From positions 62,001 to 126,000 of the forward strand of contig NZ_ATMR01000034.1 of NCBI RefSeq assembly GCF_000427335.1: a stretch of DNA of 64,000 nt, written 5' to 3'. The first letter of the stretch is position 1. The number at the start of each line of letters is the position of its first letter. The notes under the pieces are model-generated. The model saw only the letters and a program-made list of their open reading frames with translations, did not search any database and was not told where the DNA came from. The position numbers and the translations under genes were made by a program. Shown here piece after piece: positions 20,133 through 27,915 of this stretch. This DNA comes from Winogradskyella psychrotolerans RS-3. GTDB lineage: Bacteria; Bacteroidota; Bacteroidia; Flavobacteriales; Flavobacteriaceae.

Positions 20133-21770
20133 CTAAATACTTGATATGTAGCTGTATAGTTGCTGGCTGTCCTTTAGGCCAATTTTACTACTTATTCTTT
20201 CTTTACGTTTACGAGAAGCTTCTACGGTAATATTAAAAAGTGACGCAATTTCTTTACTAGAGAGGTCCATGTAAAGGTTACTTAAATAACGGATATCGTT
20301 AACAGTGAGTTCAGGATGATTTTTTTTAAGGGTTGAAAGAAAACCATGATTCACCTCTTCAAAATGTGTTAGAAAACTCTCCCATTCTGCATCACCTTTC
20401 AAAAGCATTTTCAACTCTTTTACTTTTTTTGATAGCAATGCATTTTTGGTTACTTCTGTTTGCCCTGAAAGACTATTAATTACTTCTTTTAATAACTCAT
20501 TTCTGTTTGAAATTTGTAATGCTTTTGTTGCAAGTTTCCGGTTCCGATTTTCAATTTCATTTCGTAACCGTTCTTGCTCTAGTAGTGCCATAGTTTCTTT
20601 TGCAACTAACTGTTTTTCCAAAAGTAAATTGTCACTCTCCTTTTTTTGAAGTTCCAAATTTATTATTTCTTTGCTACGTTTATTAAGTATTTTGCGTTGC
20701 TTGTTTTTTAAATACATATTCCTTAATGCCCAAGCAATTAGAAAAATGATCAATATAGCAGCACCCAACAGACCGTAAAGCGTCGTTGTTTCCCTTTGGT
20801 TTAGCTCCTTATTAAGTTTTAATTCTCGTTGGTAATCTGCAATTTCAAATTTAACCCTATTGGTTTCAAATAGTTTGCCGTTCTTCATATTATTAACCGA
20901 GGCGCTCAACGAAATTAGAGAGTCTTTGGCTCTCAGTGCTTTACTGTACAACTTGCTTTTTTCATACACAGTGGCAAGTTGCTCGTATGCCATTATTTTA
21001 TTTTCATAATTTTCTGCTGCATGCAGCGCTTGTTGGGCATATAAAATTGAATTTTCGCCTTCATCAATATCTTTTGTAATGTTGGATAGTAGAATAAGAA
21101 GCAACACGCGTTCTTCAATATTGGCAATTGGTTCTAGTTTTGGTAATATTTGTTGTGCCAAGGATTGTGCCACTAGAAACTCTCCTCTTTTATATTTGTT
21201 TTCAGCCAGTGCAATGTCACCAATAATAGCGATTGATGGCTTATGTTGAAGCATTTCATTTGCTTCCGTCAAATAATTCGTTGCCTCATCCAATCTGTTA
21301 AGTTGATTGGCAACAATACCTAAGTTAATGGCATAAATACCAATTTTAATACTTTCATTATGTTCTTTTGCTTGTACATATGCTTTTAAAAAATATTCTT
21401 GAGCCTTAGGCAAATCACCTTCTTTACTGTAAAGGATAGCAATATTGTTTAAAACTATCATCTCTTCATTATTATCCAAATGTTTCAACGCAATGGTATA
21501 TGCTTCAAGATAGTTGTCTAGCGCTTCGCCGTAATCTAACATAGCATAGTAGTTGGTACCAATATTATTTAAGGCCAAAAATTGCTGTTTATACCATTGA
21601 TTTTCCTCGGCAACAGTTCGTACATTAGTTAGTATCTCTAGCGATAGCGGATATTGCATTTCAATCCGAGCCTCAATCCCTTTCCTTAATAAACTGTCTA
21701 ATTGTACAGTATTTTGGGCGAATAGTAAAGGGCAGAAAAAAAATATAAAATAGTTGCTAAAAAAACGCAT
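20133..21770 (-). CDS. Membrane-anchored TPR sensor with C-terminal HTH domain
   Basis: This 545-residue protein has a signal peptide (MRFFSNYFIFFFCPLLFAQ), TPR repeats to about 290 and a single membrane helix near 328-350 (LYGLLGAAILIIFLIAWAL). A long coiled coil (about 355-460) follows, then a C-terminal helix-turn-helix resembling LuxR/GerE (LSSKEIASLFNITVEASRKRKERI). This is the one-component design common in Flavobacteriia: periplasmic TPR sensor, membrane helix, cytoplasmic DNA-binding domain. It sits just upstream of the secreted Asp-box gene on the same strand and may regulate it (inference). The same pairing recurs at 61.4-64 kb. No island-type operator precedes it. Confidence 0.85.
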   Translation of the reverse strand: MRFFSNYFIFFFCPLLFAQNTVQLDSLLRKGIEARIEMQYPLSLEILTNVRTVAEENQWYKQQFLALNNIGTNYYAMLDYGEALDNYLEAYTIALKHLDNNEEMIVLNNIAILYSKEGDLPKAQEYFLKAYVQAKEHNESIKIGIYAINLGIVANQLNRLDEATNYLTEANEMLQHKPSIAIIGDIALAENKYKRGEFLVAQSLAQQILPKLEPIANIEERVLLLILLSNITKDIDEGENSILYAQQALHAAENYENKIMAYEQLATVYEKSKLYSKALRAKDSLISLSASVNNMKNGKLFETNRVKFEIADYQRELKLNKELNQRETTTLYGLLGAAILIIFLIAWALRNMYLKNKQRKILNKRSKEIINLELQKKESDNLLLEKQLVAKETMALLEQERLRNEIENRNRKLATKALQISNRNELLKEVINSLSGQTEVTKNALLSKKVKELKMLLKGDAEWESFLTHFEEVNHGFLSTLKKNHPELTVNDIRYLSNLYMDLSSKEIASLFNITVEASRKRKERISSKIGLKDSQQLYSYISSI

Positions 21771-22128
21771 AGGATTTAGGATAGACCAACATTAGTAAAA
21801 GATAAATGTAATGATAATATTAATTATACAATAAATCTATTTACTCTCGCCCACTGCTTATGTAGGGAAAACGAGATTATTATCAAATACAATTTTTGCT
21901 TAAAAACAACAAGTAGTATGGATCATTAATAACGAGCATCAAATTTTATAAAAAAACAATTTGTGTGTGTATAGTGTGTGTGATTCTGAAAACCTGCATG
22001 AATTAATTTTAATTATTAACTGATATTTGATTATAGTTTGTGGGTGGGAGAGATCTGTTTTTAATGTGTATTAAAAAAGCGTACCTCTTTATTATTAAGG
22101 TATATGGAACTATTTGTTAAAAACAAAA

Positions 22129-22157
22129 AAGCCTCAACATTGCTATTAAGGCTTTTT
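22129..22157 (-). terminator. Terminator following the tRNA-Arg remnant
   Basis: On the minus strand, AAAAAGCCT ... AGGCTTTTTT forms a stem immediately after the tRNA-like fragment, as expected for the original tRNA transcription unit. Confidence 0.7.
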
Positions 22158-22158
22158 G

Positions 22159-22203
22159 AGATCGCACTAGGGTTAGAACTTAGGTCCGCCTGCTTAGAAG
22201 GCA
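22159..22203 (-). pseudogene. 3'-half fragment of a tRNA-Arg(UCU) gene (possible integration scar)
   Basis: Read on the minus strand, the segment begins TTGCCTTCTAAGCAGGCGG. This matches the anticodon arm of bacterial tRNA-Arg(UCU), with loop CTTCTAA and 3' stem GCAGG. It continues through a degenerate T-arm (CTAAG-TTCTAAC-CCTAG, one mismatched pair) and an acceptor-like GCGATC. The 5' half is absent: upstream sequence is a T-run. A terminator follows directly. Integrases that use tRNA genes typically leave exactly such a fragment, from anticodon to 3' end. The call rests on recognition by eye; the sequence is degenerate and cannot encode a functional tRNA. Confidence 0.55.
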
Positions 22204-22356
22204 AAAAAAAGCGAGTCTATTGTTAACCGAACAGCATTGAAATTAAGTATCTGTATGTTGATTAGGCTTATGGTTCTTTAAAGCATCTAAACTCAATTTT
22301 GTAGGTGTTACTTAGTGTGATATGGTTTGTGAAAAAAAATAGATAATGTTACAATA

Positions 22357-22402
22357 TCCCTGAATACGGTTAGAAAAATAGGTTTATAAATGTTCAATTT
22401 TG
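22357..22402 (+). promoter_or_regulatory. Island operator and promoter 1 (229-aa protein/TssD unit)
   Basis: Operator TCCCTGAATACGGTTA at 22357-22372 is followed by 22 bases and the -7 box CAATTTTG at 22395-22402. The ATG lies 22 bases further, which supports the 22425 start. Confidence 0.75.
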
Positions 22403-22424
22403 TAAGGAATAAAAACTTACAATT

Positions 22425-23114
22425 ATGGATTTTAAAACAATGTTACAGTTACCTGTGTTAGATACTAATGAGGTTTTGGCAATAGTACAAGAAATAGCAG
22501 ATATTGAAAGAAAAGAAGAAAGACCGCGCATGCCTAAGGTTGCAATCTCTACACATTCTGATACTGCTTCTGGATTTTTTGTCAACTATAATGCAGAAAA
22601 AAAAGTAGTTTTATTATGTGATATTTATGATCGCGATGCGCAATTTCAATATATAGAAGTCCATTCTATTTCATCGATTTCTTTGAGCAACATAAATAAG
22701 CATGCCTACCTTTTATCGAATGGAAACATTCCTTTTACGCCAGATGCTGATGATATACCAACGGTACTTCAGCTTAAAAAAGATATTAAAAATTTAGAAT
22801 TAGAAATTAAAGACGCTTTAGATAAAGAAATTTCTATAGTTTATGTGCACGACGGAACTCCCGAAGATTTAGATAAGTTTTATGCTTCAAAAGTTGTACC
22901 GTTACTAAAAGAAACACTTTCTAAAATAGCAACAGATCACTTAGCAAAAGCTGCGTTTACAGAGGCCATTTCCACTATTAATTTCTGTTTGGGGAGCGAG
23001 AATAACTTAATAAGAGATAAAGAAGTTGTTACGGTCACAATAGATACCTCTAAAGGTTTAAGGAGTTTTATTAAAGCGAAACAGCTGCAAGATCAAATCG
23101 AAAAATTTTTATAA
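22425..23114 (+). CDS. Unknown cytoplasmic protein encoded with a TssD-like protein
   Basis: I do not recognise this 229-residue protein. It has no signal peptide or membrane segment. The first 110 residues look like alternating strands and helices (MPKVAISTHS, KKVVLLCDIYD, FQYIEVHSISSISLSNI). A central coiled segment (LQLKKDIKNLELEIKDALDKE) and a helical C-terminus follow. It is the first gene after island promoter 1 and ends 17 bases before the TssD-like gene, so the two are almost certainly co-expressed. It could be a partner, chaperone or cargo of the tube protein, which is an inference from position only. Confidence 0.8.
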   Translation: MDFKTMLQLPVLDTNEVLAIVQEIADIERKEERPRMPKVAISTHSDTASGFFVNYNAEKKVVLLCDIYDRDAQFQYIEVHSISSISLSNINKHAYLLSNGNIPFTPDADDIPTVLQLKKDIKNLELEIKDALDKEISIVYVHDGTPEDLDKFYASKVVPLLKETLSKIATDHLAKAAFTEAISTINFCLGSENNLIRDKEVVTVTIDTSKGLRSFIKAKQLQDQIEKFL

Positions 23115-23131
23115 CACTAAAACAAATCAAT

Positions 23132-23524
23132 ATGCAAGACTCTAACGTGGTTAGCCGAATAGAATTATTAATAAGAAAAGATAACAATACAGAAAAAGCT
23201 TTTGTATTAAGTCATTGTGACTATAGTTTTAATAATGATTATTATACTGAAGAGAAAAAACCGATAGACGTCAGTTTTTCAGGAACAACAAAAATGGTTA
23301 ATGATCCTTTATTTATGGCATGGATTTCTAACCAACCTGGCGAATGGTCTGGTAGCGCTAAGGTTTATCATAGAGATCAAGAAACAGCTTCTGTAGCTAT
23401 AGAGTTTGATAAGGCGACTGTAGTCAGTTTTAGTCAGTCTTTTTCTGAATATAATGCGCATAGCGATGCGTACTTTAGCATGATTATGAAAGGTGTAACG
23501 TTTAATACTGTGAAATTAAACTAG
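23132..23524 (+). CDS. TssD/Hcp-like tube protein (orphan)
   Basis: This 130-residue protein follows the layout of Bacteroidota type VI tube proteins (TssD, Hcp fold). It has an opening strand pair ending in VLSHCDYSFNND, then a variable loop and IDVSFSGTT. Next come LFMAWISN, a turn GEWSGSAKVYHRD, then IEFDKATVVSFSQSFSEYN and a closing YFSMIMKGVTFN. Hcp-family hexamers form the inner tube of contractile secretion systems and can carry effectors. No sheath, VgrG, baseplate or ClpV genes are in the window, so it is an orphan here. It shares island promoter 1 with the 229-residue protein. The family match is from pattern recognition and should be checked by structure prediction. Confidence 0.7.
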   Translation: MQDSNVVSRIELLIRKDNNTEKAFVLSHCDYSFNNDYYTEEKKPIDVSFSGTTKMVNDPLFMAWISNQPGEWSGSAKVYHRDQETASVAIEFDKATVVSFSQSFSEYNAHSDAYFSMIMKGVTFNTVKLN

Positions 23525-23550
23525 TAAAAAGTTTCCCTCATAAATAAATA

Positions 23551-23590
23551 CAGAAAAGCCTTTAAGAAATTAACTTAAAGGCTTTTTCTG
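23551..23590 (+). terminator. Intrinsic terminator after the TssD-like gene
   Basis: The long stem cagaaaagcctttaag / cttaaaggctttttctg starts 27 bases past the stop codon. Confidence 0.8.
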
Positions 23591-23625
23591 TATTCTACTA
23601 AGAGTCATTTATTATCTCATAAAAA

Positions 23626-23654
23626 AAGGAGAAAACCAATCTTATCTTCTCCTT
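23626..23654 (-). terminator. Intrinsic terminator of the 131-aa protein gene
   Basis: The stem aaggagaa / ttctcctt, followed on the minus strand by a T-run, lies just past the stop at 23678. Confidence 0.7.
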
Positions 23655-23677
23655 GTTTTCTGATCATAGCTTTAAAA

Positions 23678-24073
23678 CTATAAGTTGTTTTCTAAATATT
23701 CACGGATTGTTAAGTCTATAAAATAACCACTGTGGTGACCACCCCAACATGCTGTTAAAGAAAACACACCATCCTCTAATTTTAATTCTTTTTTAGCTTC
23801 AGCACCTTCATTTGGGATGCAGTATACTTCAATAGAAGTCACACTTTCTGCCATGGCTTCTTTGCCCATATCATCTTTACAAACCAATTTTATACCATCA
23901 GTAAGACGTTGTAAACATACACTTGGCACAAATTTTATAAAATCTAATTCAAAGGTGTCCCAATTAATATGTATTGGTAGTTCTTTACCCACGATTTCAT
24001 TAATTTCTTGTTGGTAATCAGCTAAATATTGATCTTCTATAGATTTTGCTGCTCTTTTTTCTTGTAATCCCAT
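23678..24073 (-). CDS. Unknown 131-residue island protein
   Basis: I do not recognise this protein. It is acidic, soluble and without a signal peptide. The N-terminal helix (about 1-30) is followed by LPIHINWDTFELDFIKFVP, a beta-rich centre and LTACWGGHHSGYFIDLTIREYLENNL at the C-terminus. It stands alone between its own island promoter (24102-24147) and a terminator. Its operator shares a 42-base interval with the divergent lipoprotein gene's operator, which makes co-regulation with that lipoprotein very likely. Small soluble proteins of this kind in such islands are often immunity or adaptor proteins, but nothing in the sequence proves it. Confidence 0.78.
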   Translation of the reverse strand: MGLQEKRAAKSIEDQYLADYQQEINEIVGKELPIHINWDTFELDFIKFVPSVCLQRLTDGIKLVCKDDMGKEAMAESVTSIEVYCIPNEGAEAKKELKLEDGVFSLTACWGGHHSGYFIDLTIREYLENNL

Positions 24074-24101
24074 AATCGTTATTTTAATTTAATTAATACT
24101 T

Positions 24102-24147
24102 CAAAGGTATTGGAAGTCATAGGTTGAAAAACACCCTGAATAAGGGA
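24102..24147 (-). promoter_or_regulatory. Island operator and promoter 2 (131-aa protein)
   Basis: On the minus strand, TCCCTTATTCAGGGTG (24132-24147) is followed by 22 bases and -7 box TACCTTTG (24102-24109). The start codon is 28 bases further. The operator is the most divergent copy, although the spacing and -7 box fit. Confidence 0.65.
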
Positions 24148-24157
24148 ATAAAAAAAC

Positions 24158-24203
24158 TCACTGAATTCCGTGAGTGCTTTGCTAATAGATTGCTCTACAT
24201 TTA
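24158..24203 (+). promoter_or_regulatory. Island operator and promoter 3 (330-aa lipoprotein)
   Basis: TCACTGAATTCCGTGA (24158-24173) is an almost perfect palindrome. It is followed by 22 bases and -7-like TACATTTA (24196-24203), 19 bases before the ATG at 24223. Confidence 0.75.
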
Positions 24204-24222
24204 AGTTTCAAACTTAAAAACA

Positions 24223-25215
24223 ATGAAAATTACAATTATATCTATTATATGTCTTCTAGTATTAGTACTCATTTTAGCGGGATGCTCCAAATATATTGGA
24301 ATTCCTAAAAAGAAAGCAGCACGTAATTTAGAAGAATATTTACAAAACAAATACAAAGGAAAACTGGCTTATAGTGATTTAAGTCTATTTTTTAATGCCG
24401 CAACTATGGATCCTAATATGTACGGGATGCTAATTTATGATAAGGATATTCCGGAAATAGAATTTTATACGCATCTTAATCTTAAAAATATATTAGAAAA
24501 CGACACTTTACCCATGTATCCTATTGCAGACGCAATGACTGTGGATGATTTATATAAACGTGCCCTAACACGTTATGAAACCAGACAAGCGGTGATTGCC
24601 GATTTTAAAGAAGAAATCCCTGAAATAATGTTTTCTACAGAAATTATTGATTTAAATTTTAAACGAGATATAGAACCAAATGAGCTCGAAGCTATCGTGG
24701 CACGTTTTATAGATAGGTTAAGTCAATCTATTGAAGAGTTAGAATCGGCCTATCAATTTAGTTTACGAATTAGAACAACTAGTCATCCAGAGGGTTTTAT
24801 GATTATTCCGTTAGAAGTTGAAGACAGTAAATGGCATGCTAACCCAATGTTATTGTCTGAAAAAGCGGTTGGTTTTGAAAGTTTAAAAACAATGATTTTA
24901 AAAAATATACAAGCTAAATTAGAAACACCATATCCTTATTATAAAACAACTGAACACAGTAAAATATATATAGATAAAACGACTTTGTCTAGAGGGGCTT
25001 GGGTACAGTATTTAGAAGATAAACGGATTGTAAATAATGGAAAAGGTAAATGGATAAATCCACAAACAGGACTTTATGTTGTGTATTTTGATTTAGATAC
25101 TAAATTTATCTATCGTGGCGAGTTATTAACCGATGAGAATGATACCATGTCTTACCGTGAAGAATTAAGACAAATCATGGACACCGTTGAAGCGGAGGGG
25201 ATTAGAACGAAATAA
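24223..25215 (+). CDS. Island lipoprotein of unknown function
   Basis: This 330-residue protein begins with a signal peptide and lipobox (LVLILAGCSKYIG, Cys21), so it should be membrane-anchored on the periplasmic side or surface. The mature part is mixed alpha/beta and acidic. The last 80 residues contain aromatic-rich strands (GAWVQYLEDKRIV, GLYVVYFDLDTKFIYRGELL). I cannot assign a family. It is monocistronic, driven by island promoter 3, and divergent from the 131-residue gene. It is one of two lipoproteins in the regulon (the other starts at 40790) and could be a sensor or surface component. Confidence 0.8.
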   Translation: MKITIISIICLLVLVLILAGCSKYIGIPKKKAARNLEEYLQNKYKGKLAYSDLSLFFNAATMDPNMYGMLIYDKDIPEIEFYTHLNLKNILENDTLPMYPIADAMTVDDLYKRALTRYETRQAVIADFKEEIPEIMFSTEIIDLNFKRDIEPNELEAIVARFIDRLSQSIEELESAYQFSLRIRTTSHPEGFMIIPLEVEDSKWHANPMLLSEKAVGFESLKTMILKNIQAKLETPYPYYKTTEHSKIYIDKTTLSRGAWVQYLEDKRIVNNGKGKWINPQTGLYVVYFDLDTKFIYRGELLTDENDTMSYREELRQIMDTVEAEGIRTK

Positions 25216-25283
25216 AGACGCTCTATAACACGTTTTTAAGTGTAGGAGACTTCAGCTTAAGTTTAATATAAAAGCAGATGTTT

Positions 25284-25922
25284 CTATAAATCAAACAGGC
25301 CAGATTCTATAGCATATTTTACCGCACCTGTAGTAGTTTTAGAACCCGTTTTTAAGAGAATATTTTTCCGATGGGTTTCTACCGTATTGACAGAAATAAA
25401 TAATTTCTCTGAAATTTCCTTTGACGTCAATTCATCTCCCAAAAGATTTAAAACTTCTTTTTCACGTGGGGATAGTTCTATGTTTTTATACTTTTTACGC
25501 TCAAAAACACTTTCCAAATAGCGTTGTTTTATAATTTCCGAAAAATACTGTTCATCATTTAATACTGTCCTAACTGCTTTCTGTAATTCTTCTTTACTGG
25601 TAAATTTAGGAACAAAACCATCAGCTCCTTTTTGTATCACTTTATGTACCGTTCTATGATTGTCTAGCATACTCAGCATAATAATTTTTACACTACTATG
25701 TTTTTTCTTAAGTTCTGTAAGTAGCTCGATACCGTCCATTTTTGGCATACTGATATCGCTAATAATTAAATCAATTTCAAATTGATTCAACAATCTAAGT
25801 ACTTGCTTACCTTCAGTTGCTAAATGGACGTCACCTATTTCTTGCATATCGCTTAAAATGGTGTTTATACCTTCAAGAAACATTAAGTGATCGTCTGCTA
25901 TTATTATATTTGCTTTCTTCAA
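25284..25922 (-). CDS. LuxR/NarL-family response regulator, candidate regulator of the island
   Basis: This 212-residue protein has a receiver domain (1-125) with phospho-acceptor Asp56 (LIISDISMPKMDG), acidic pair Asp10-Asp11 and Lys near 107 (GFVPKFTS). The C-terminal LuxR-type helix-turn-helix (about 145-210) reads LSPREKEVLNLLGDELTSKEISEKLFISVNTVETHRKNI. The most likely start is the TTG at 25920-25922, six bases after the repaired histidine kinase stop, because no ATG fits. It is the last gene of the long minus-strand operon that starts at 37.35 kb from island promoters. Such regulators usually bind inverted repeats near -40 as dimers, which matches the shared island operator. I infer it controls the regulon and itself. 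Confidence 0.88.
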   Translation of the reverse strand: MKKANIIIADDHLMFLEGINTILSDMQEIGDVHLATEGKQVLRLLNQFEIDLIISDISMPKMDGIELLTELKKKHSSVKIIMLSMLDNHRTVHKVIQKGADGFVPKFTSKEELQKAVRTVLNDEQYFSEIIKQRYLESVFERKKYKNIELSPREKEVLNLLGDELTSKEISEKLFISVNTVETHRKNILLKTGSKTTTGAVKYAIESGLFDL

Positions 25923-25928
25923 AATGTA

Positions 25929-27892
25929 TTAATTTATAGGAATGTCTATAGTTATAGAAGTGCCATGTCCTGAATTACTATCAATATCTAAAGTACCTTT
26001 TACCTTTTGTAATCGTTCCTTAATATTTCGGAGTCCTATGCCTTGCTTTTTATTTTTTGAAACCCTATACCATCATCATTAACCACAATATTTAAATGAT
26101 CTTTATGCTTGGTGAGTTGCACATCTACATGCGAGGCTTCTGCATGTTTTAAAATATTATTAATTAATTCTTGTACAATGCGATAAACATCTGCCAAAAG
26201 TTCGTCTGGTAACAAATCAATGTCTTCTCGCGGAAAGAAAAAAGTTTGTATTTTAATATTAGATTTTTTAATAATCTGATCAATAAAATCACTTAAGAAA
26301 CTCGTAAATCCTATTTTCGAAAAGGATAGAGGATGTAATTGATGCGATAGGCTACGTAAATCAATACAGGCATTACTTATAGCCGTTGCAATACGTTTCG
26401 ATTTTACGTCTTCTTCATGGTATTCTGCATAATGCTCAAAGGCAATTTTTATACTTGCCAAATCACTTCCAATCCCATCATGAATTTCGCGAGCTAAGCG
26501 CGATCGTTCTTCTTCTTGTCCTTCTTGGTACCGTTCTATAACAGATAATTTATGATCATTTATCATTTTGTTAATCTGTTGTTTGGCATTTTCTTCCTGT
26601 TGTAAACTCAATTCTTTTTGCACTCGTAGACGCTGAATGTAGAAAAGCCTTAATACTATTAAGGTAAATAATACTAATGTAAATCCGGCAATGAGCACGT
26701 TTCTAATGAGTTTTTGACGTTTTACAGTAAGTTCTACTTTTTGCAACTCGGCTTCACTTAATTTTTGCTCTTTTTCTAACAGTTGAATTTTGGCTTCTTT
26801 TAACTCTGTTTCATAGCGCTCTTGAATTTTTACCACATATTTCTCTTTATCTAAGGAGTTCTGATCAGCTACACTTGCAACCCCCTTTTGATGAAATTCT
26901 AATGCTTTTTTGTAATTATTTTCTTTTTGATAGAGTTGCGCTAGGTTTTTATAAATGTCAGATTTATATTGAAATAAGGATTGTTTCTCTCCAATGGCTA
27001 AGGCACGTTGAAAATAATTTATAGCCGATTTAGTATTCCCTAATTTGCTTTCGCATAGGCCCAAATCGTTTAATACAATAGCAATGTCAGAGTGAAATTT
27101 GAGTTCTTCTAATAACACCAATGTTTTCTCTAAAGCAATTATGGCTTCTCTGCATTTACCTTCTACCACTAACATTTGTGATAGATTTATATTTATATAG
27201 GCAACAACAGCTTTATTTCCTTCTTTTATTCTGTACTCTAAAACAGTTTGGTAATGTTCTCGAGCCTGGTCAAACTTACCTTCTTCTTTGAGGATATTTG
27301 CAAAGTTAAATAGGGTAGTGAGTACACCATCATCATCACCAATAGATCGGTATAAATCTGCAGCACGATCTAAGTTTTCTGCAGATTTTTTATAGTCCTT
27401 TTGAAGTAGATATAATGTGGCAATGTTTTGATAAGCGTTAGCCTCTTGTGTTTGGCTATTTGTTAATCGCGCATACCGTAAGCACTCCATAAAATTATCG
27501 ATGGCTTTCGGATATTCGCCTAAACTTTTATAGGCAGATGCCAATATATTATAACAAGCGGCTAAGCCTTTTTCAGTGTTTGATTTTTTAAGTAGCGCAA
27601 TGGCTTTATAAGTGTAATTTATAGTGCTTTTATAATCGCCCGTTATATTACCTAAATTCCCTAAGGCATAGAGCGCTCTAGCTTCTTGAAGATTTAAATT
27701 TAAACGTCTACTTTCTTTAAGCCATTGCACTGCAGCTTCCTCTGCTATTTGTGGTTTTGTATGTAAATACTCAGCATAAACATTAGACAAAGAATCTAAT
27801 CTAGTGCTATCTAGGTTTTGAGCCAAGGATGACCAAGTTACCCCTAAAACAAGACTAAAGGTGACAATAACATGTGTAGTAAATAACTTCAT
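25929..27892 (-). CDS. TPR-containing sensor histidine kinase (HisKA_3 type), C-terminus frameshifted
   Basis: The kinase has a signal peptide (to about residue 24) and TPR repeats (about 40-330). A coiled segment, one membrane helix (LIRNVLIAGFTLVLFTLIVLRLF, near 400) and a HisKA_3 dimerisation helix with phospho-acceptor His (SRLAREIHDGIGSDLA) follow, then an ATPase domain with N-box QELINNILKHAEA and G1 box NDDGIGF. The frame then stops (26036), but the next frame supplies the missing G2 box and end (GIGLRNIKERL ... GHGTSITIDIPIN, stop at 25929). One extra A in the runs at 26047-26058 restores a 654-residue kinase. It lies directly upstream of the response regulator, its expected partner, and 23 bases after the TPR gene of the same operon. 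Confidence 0.85.
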
Positions 27893-27915
27893 TAAATAAT
27901 GTAAAATTAATACCT

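Larger units (their letters stand above)
21771..22424. other. Left border region of the accessory island
   Basis: This 650-base stretch has no gene. It contains a GT-rich run (21961-21983), a hairpin terminator (22129-22157), a tRNA-Arg 3'-half fragment (22159-22203) and, at the right end, the first island operator/promoter (22357-22402). Confidence 0.7.

Noticed and set aside
21961..21983. GT-rich simple repeat
   Set aside because: Short and imperfect, with no associated gene; probably neutral low-complexity sequence.
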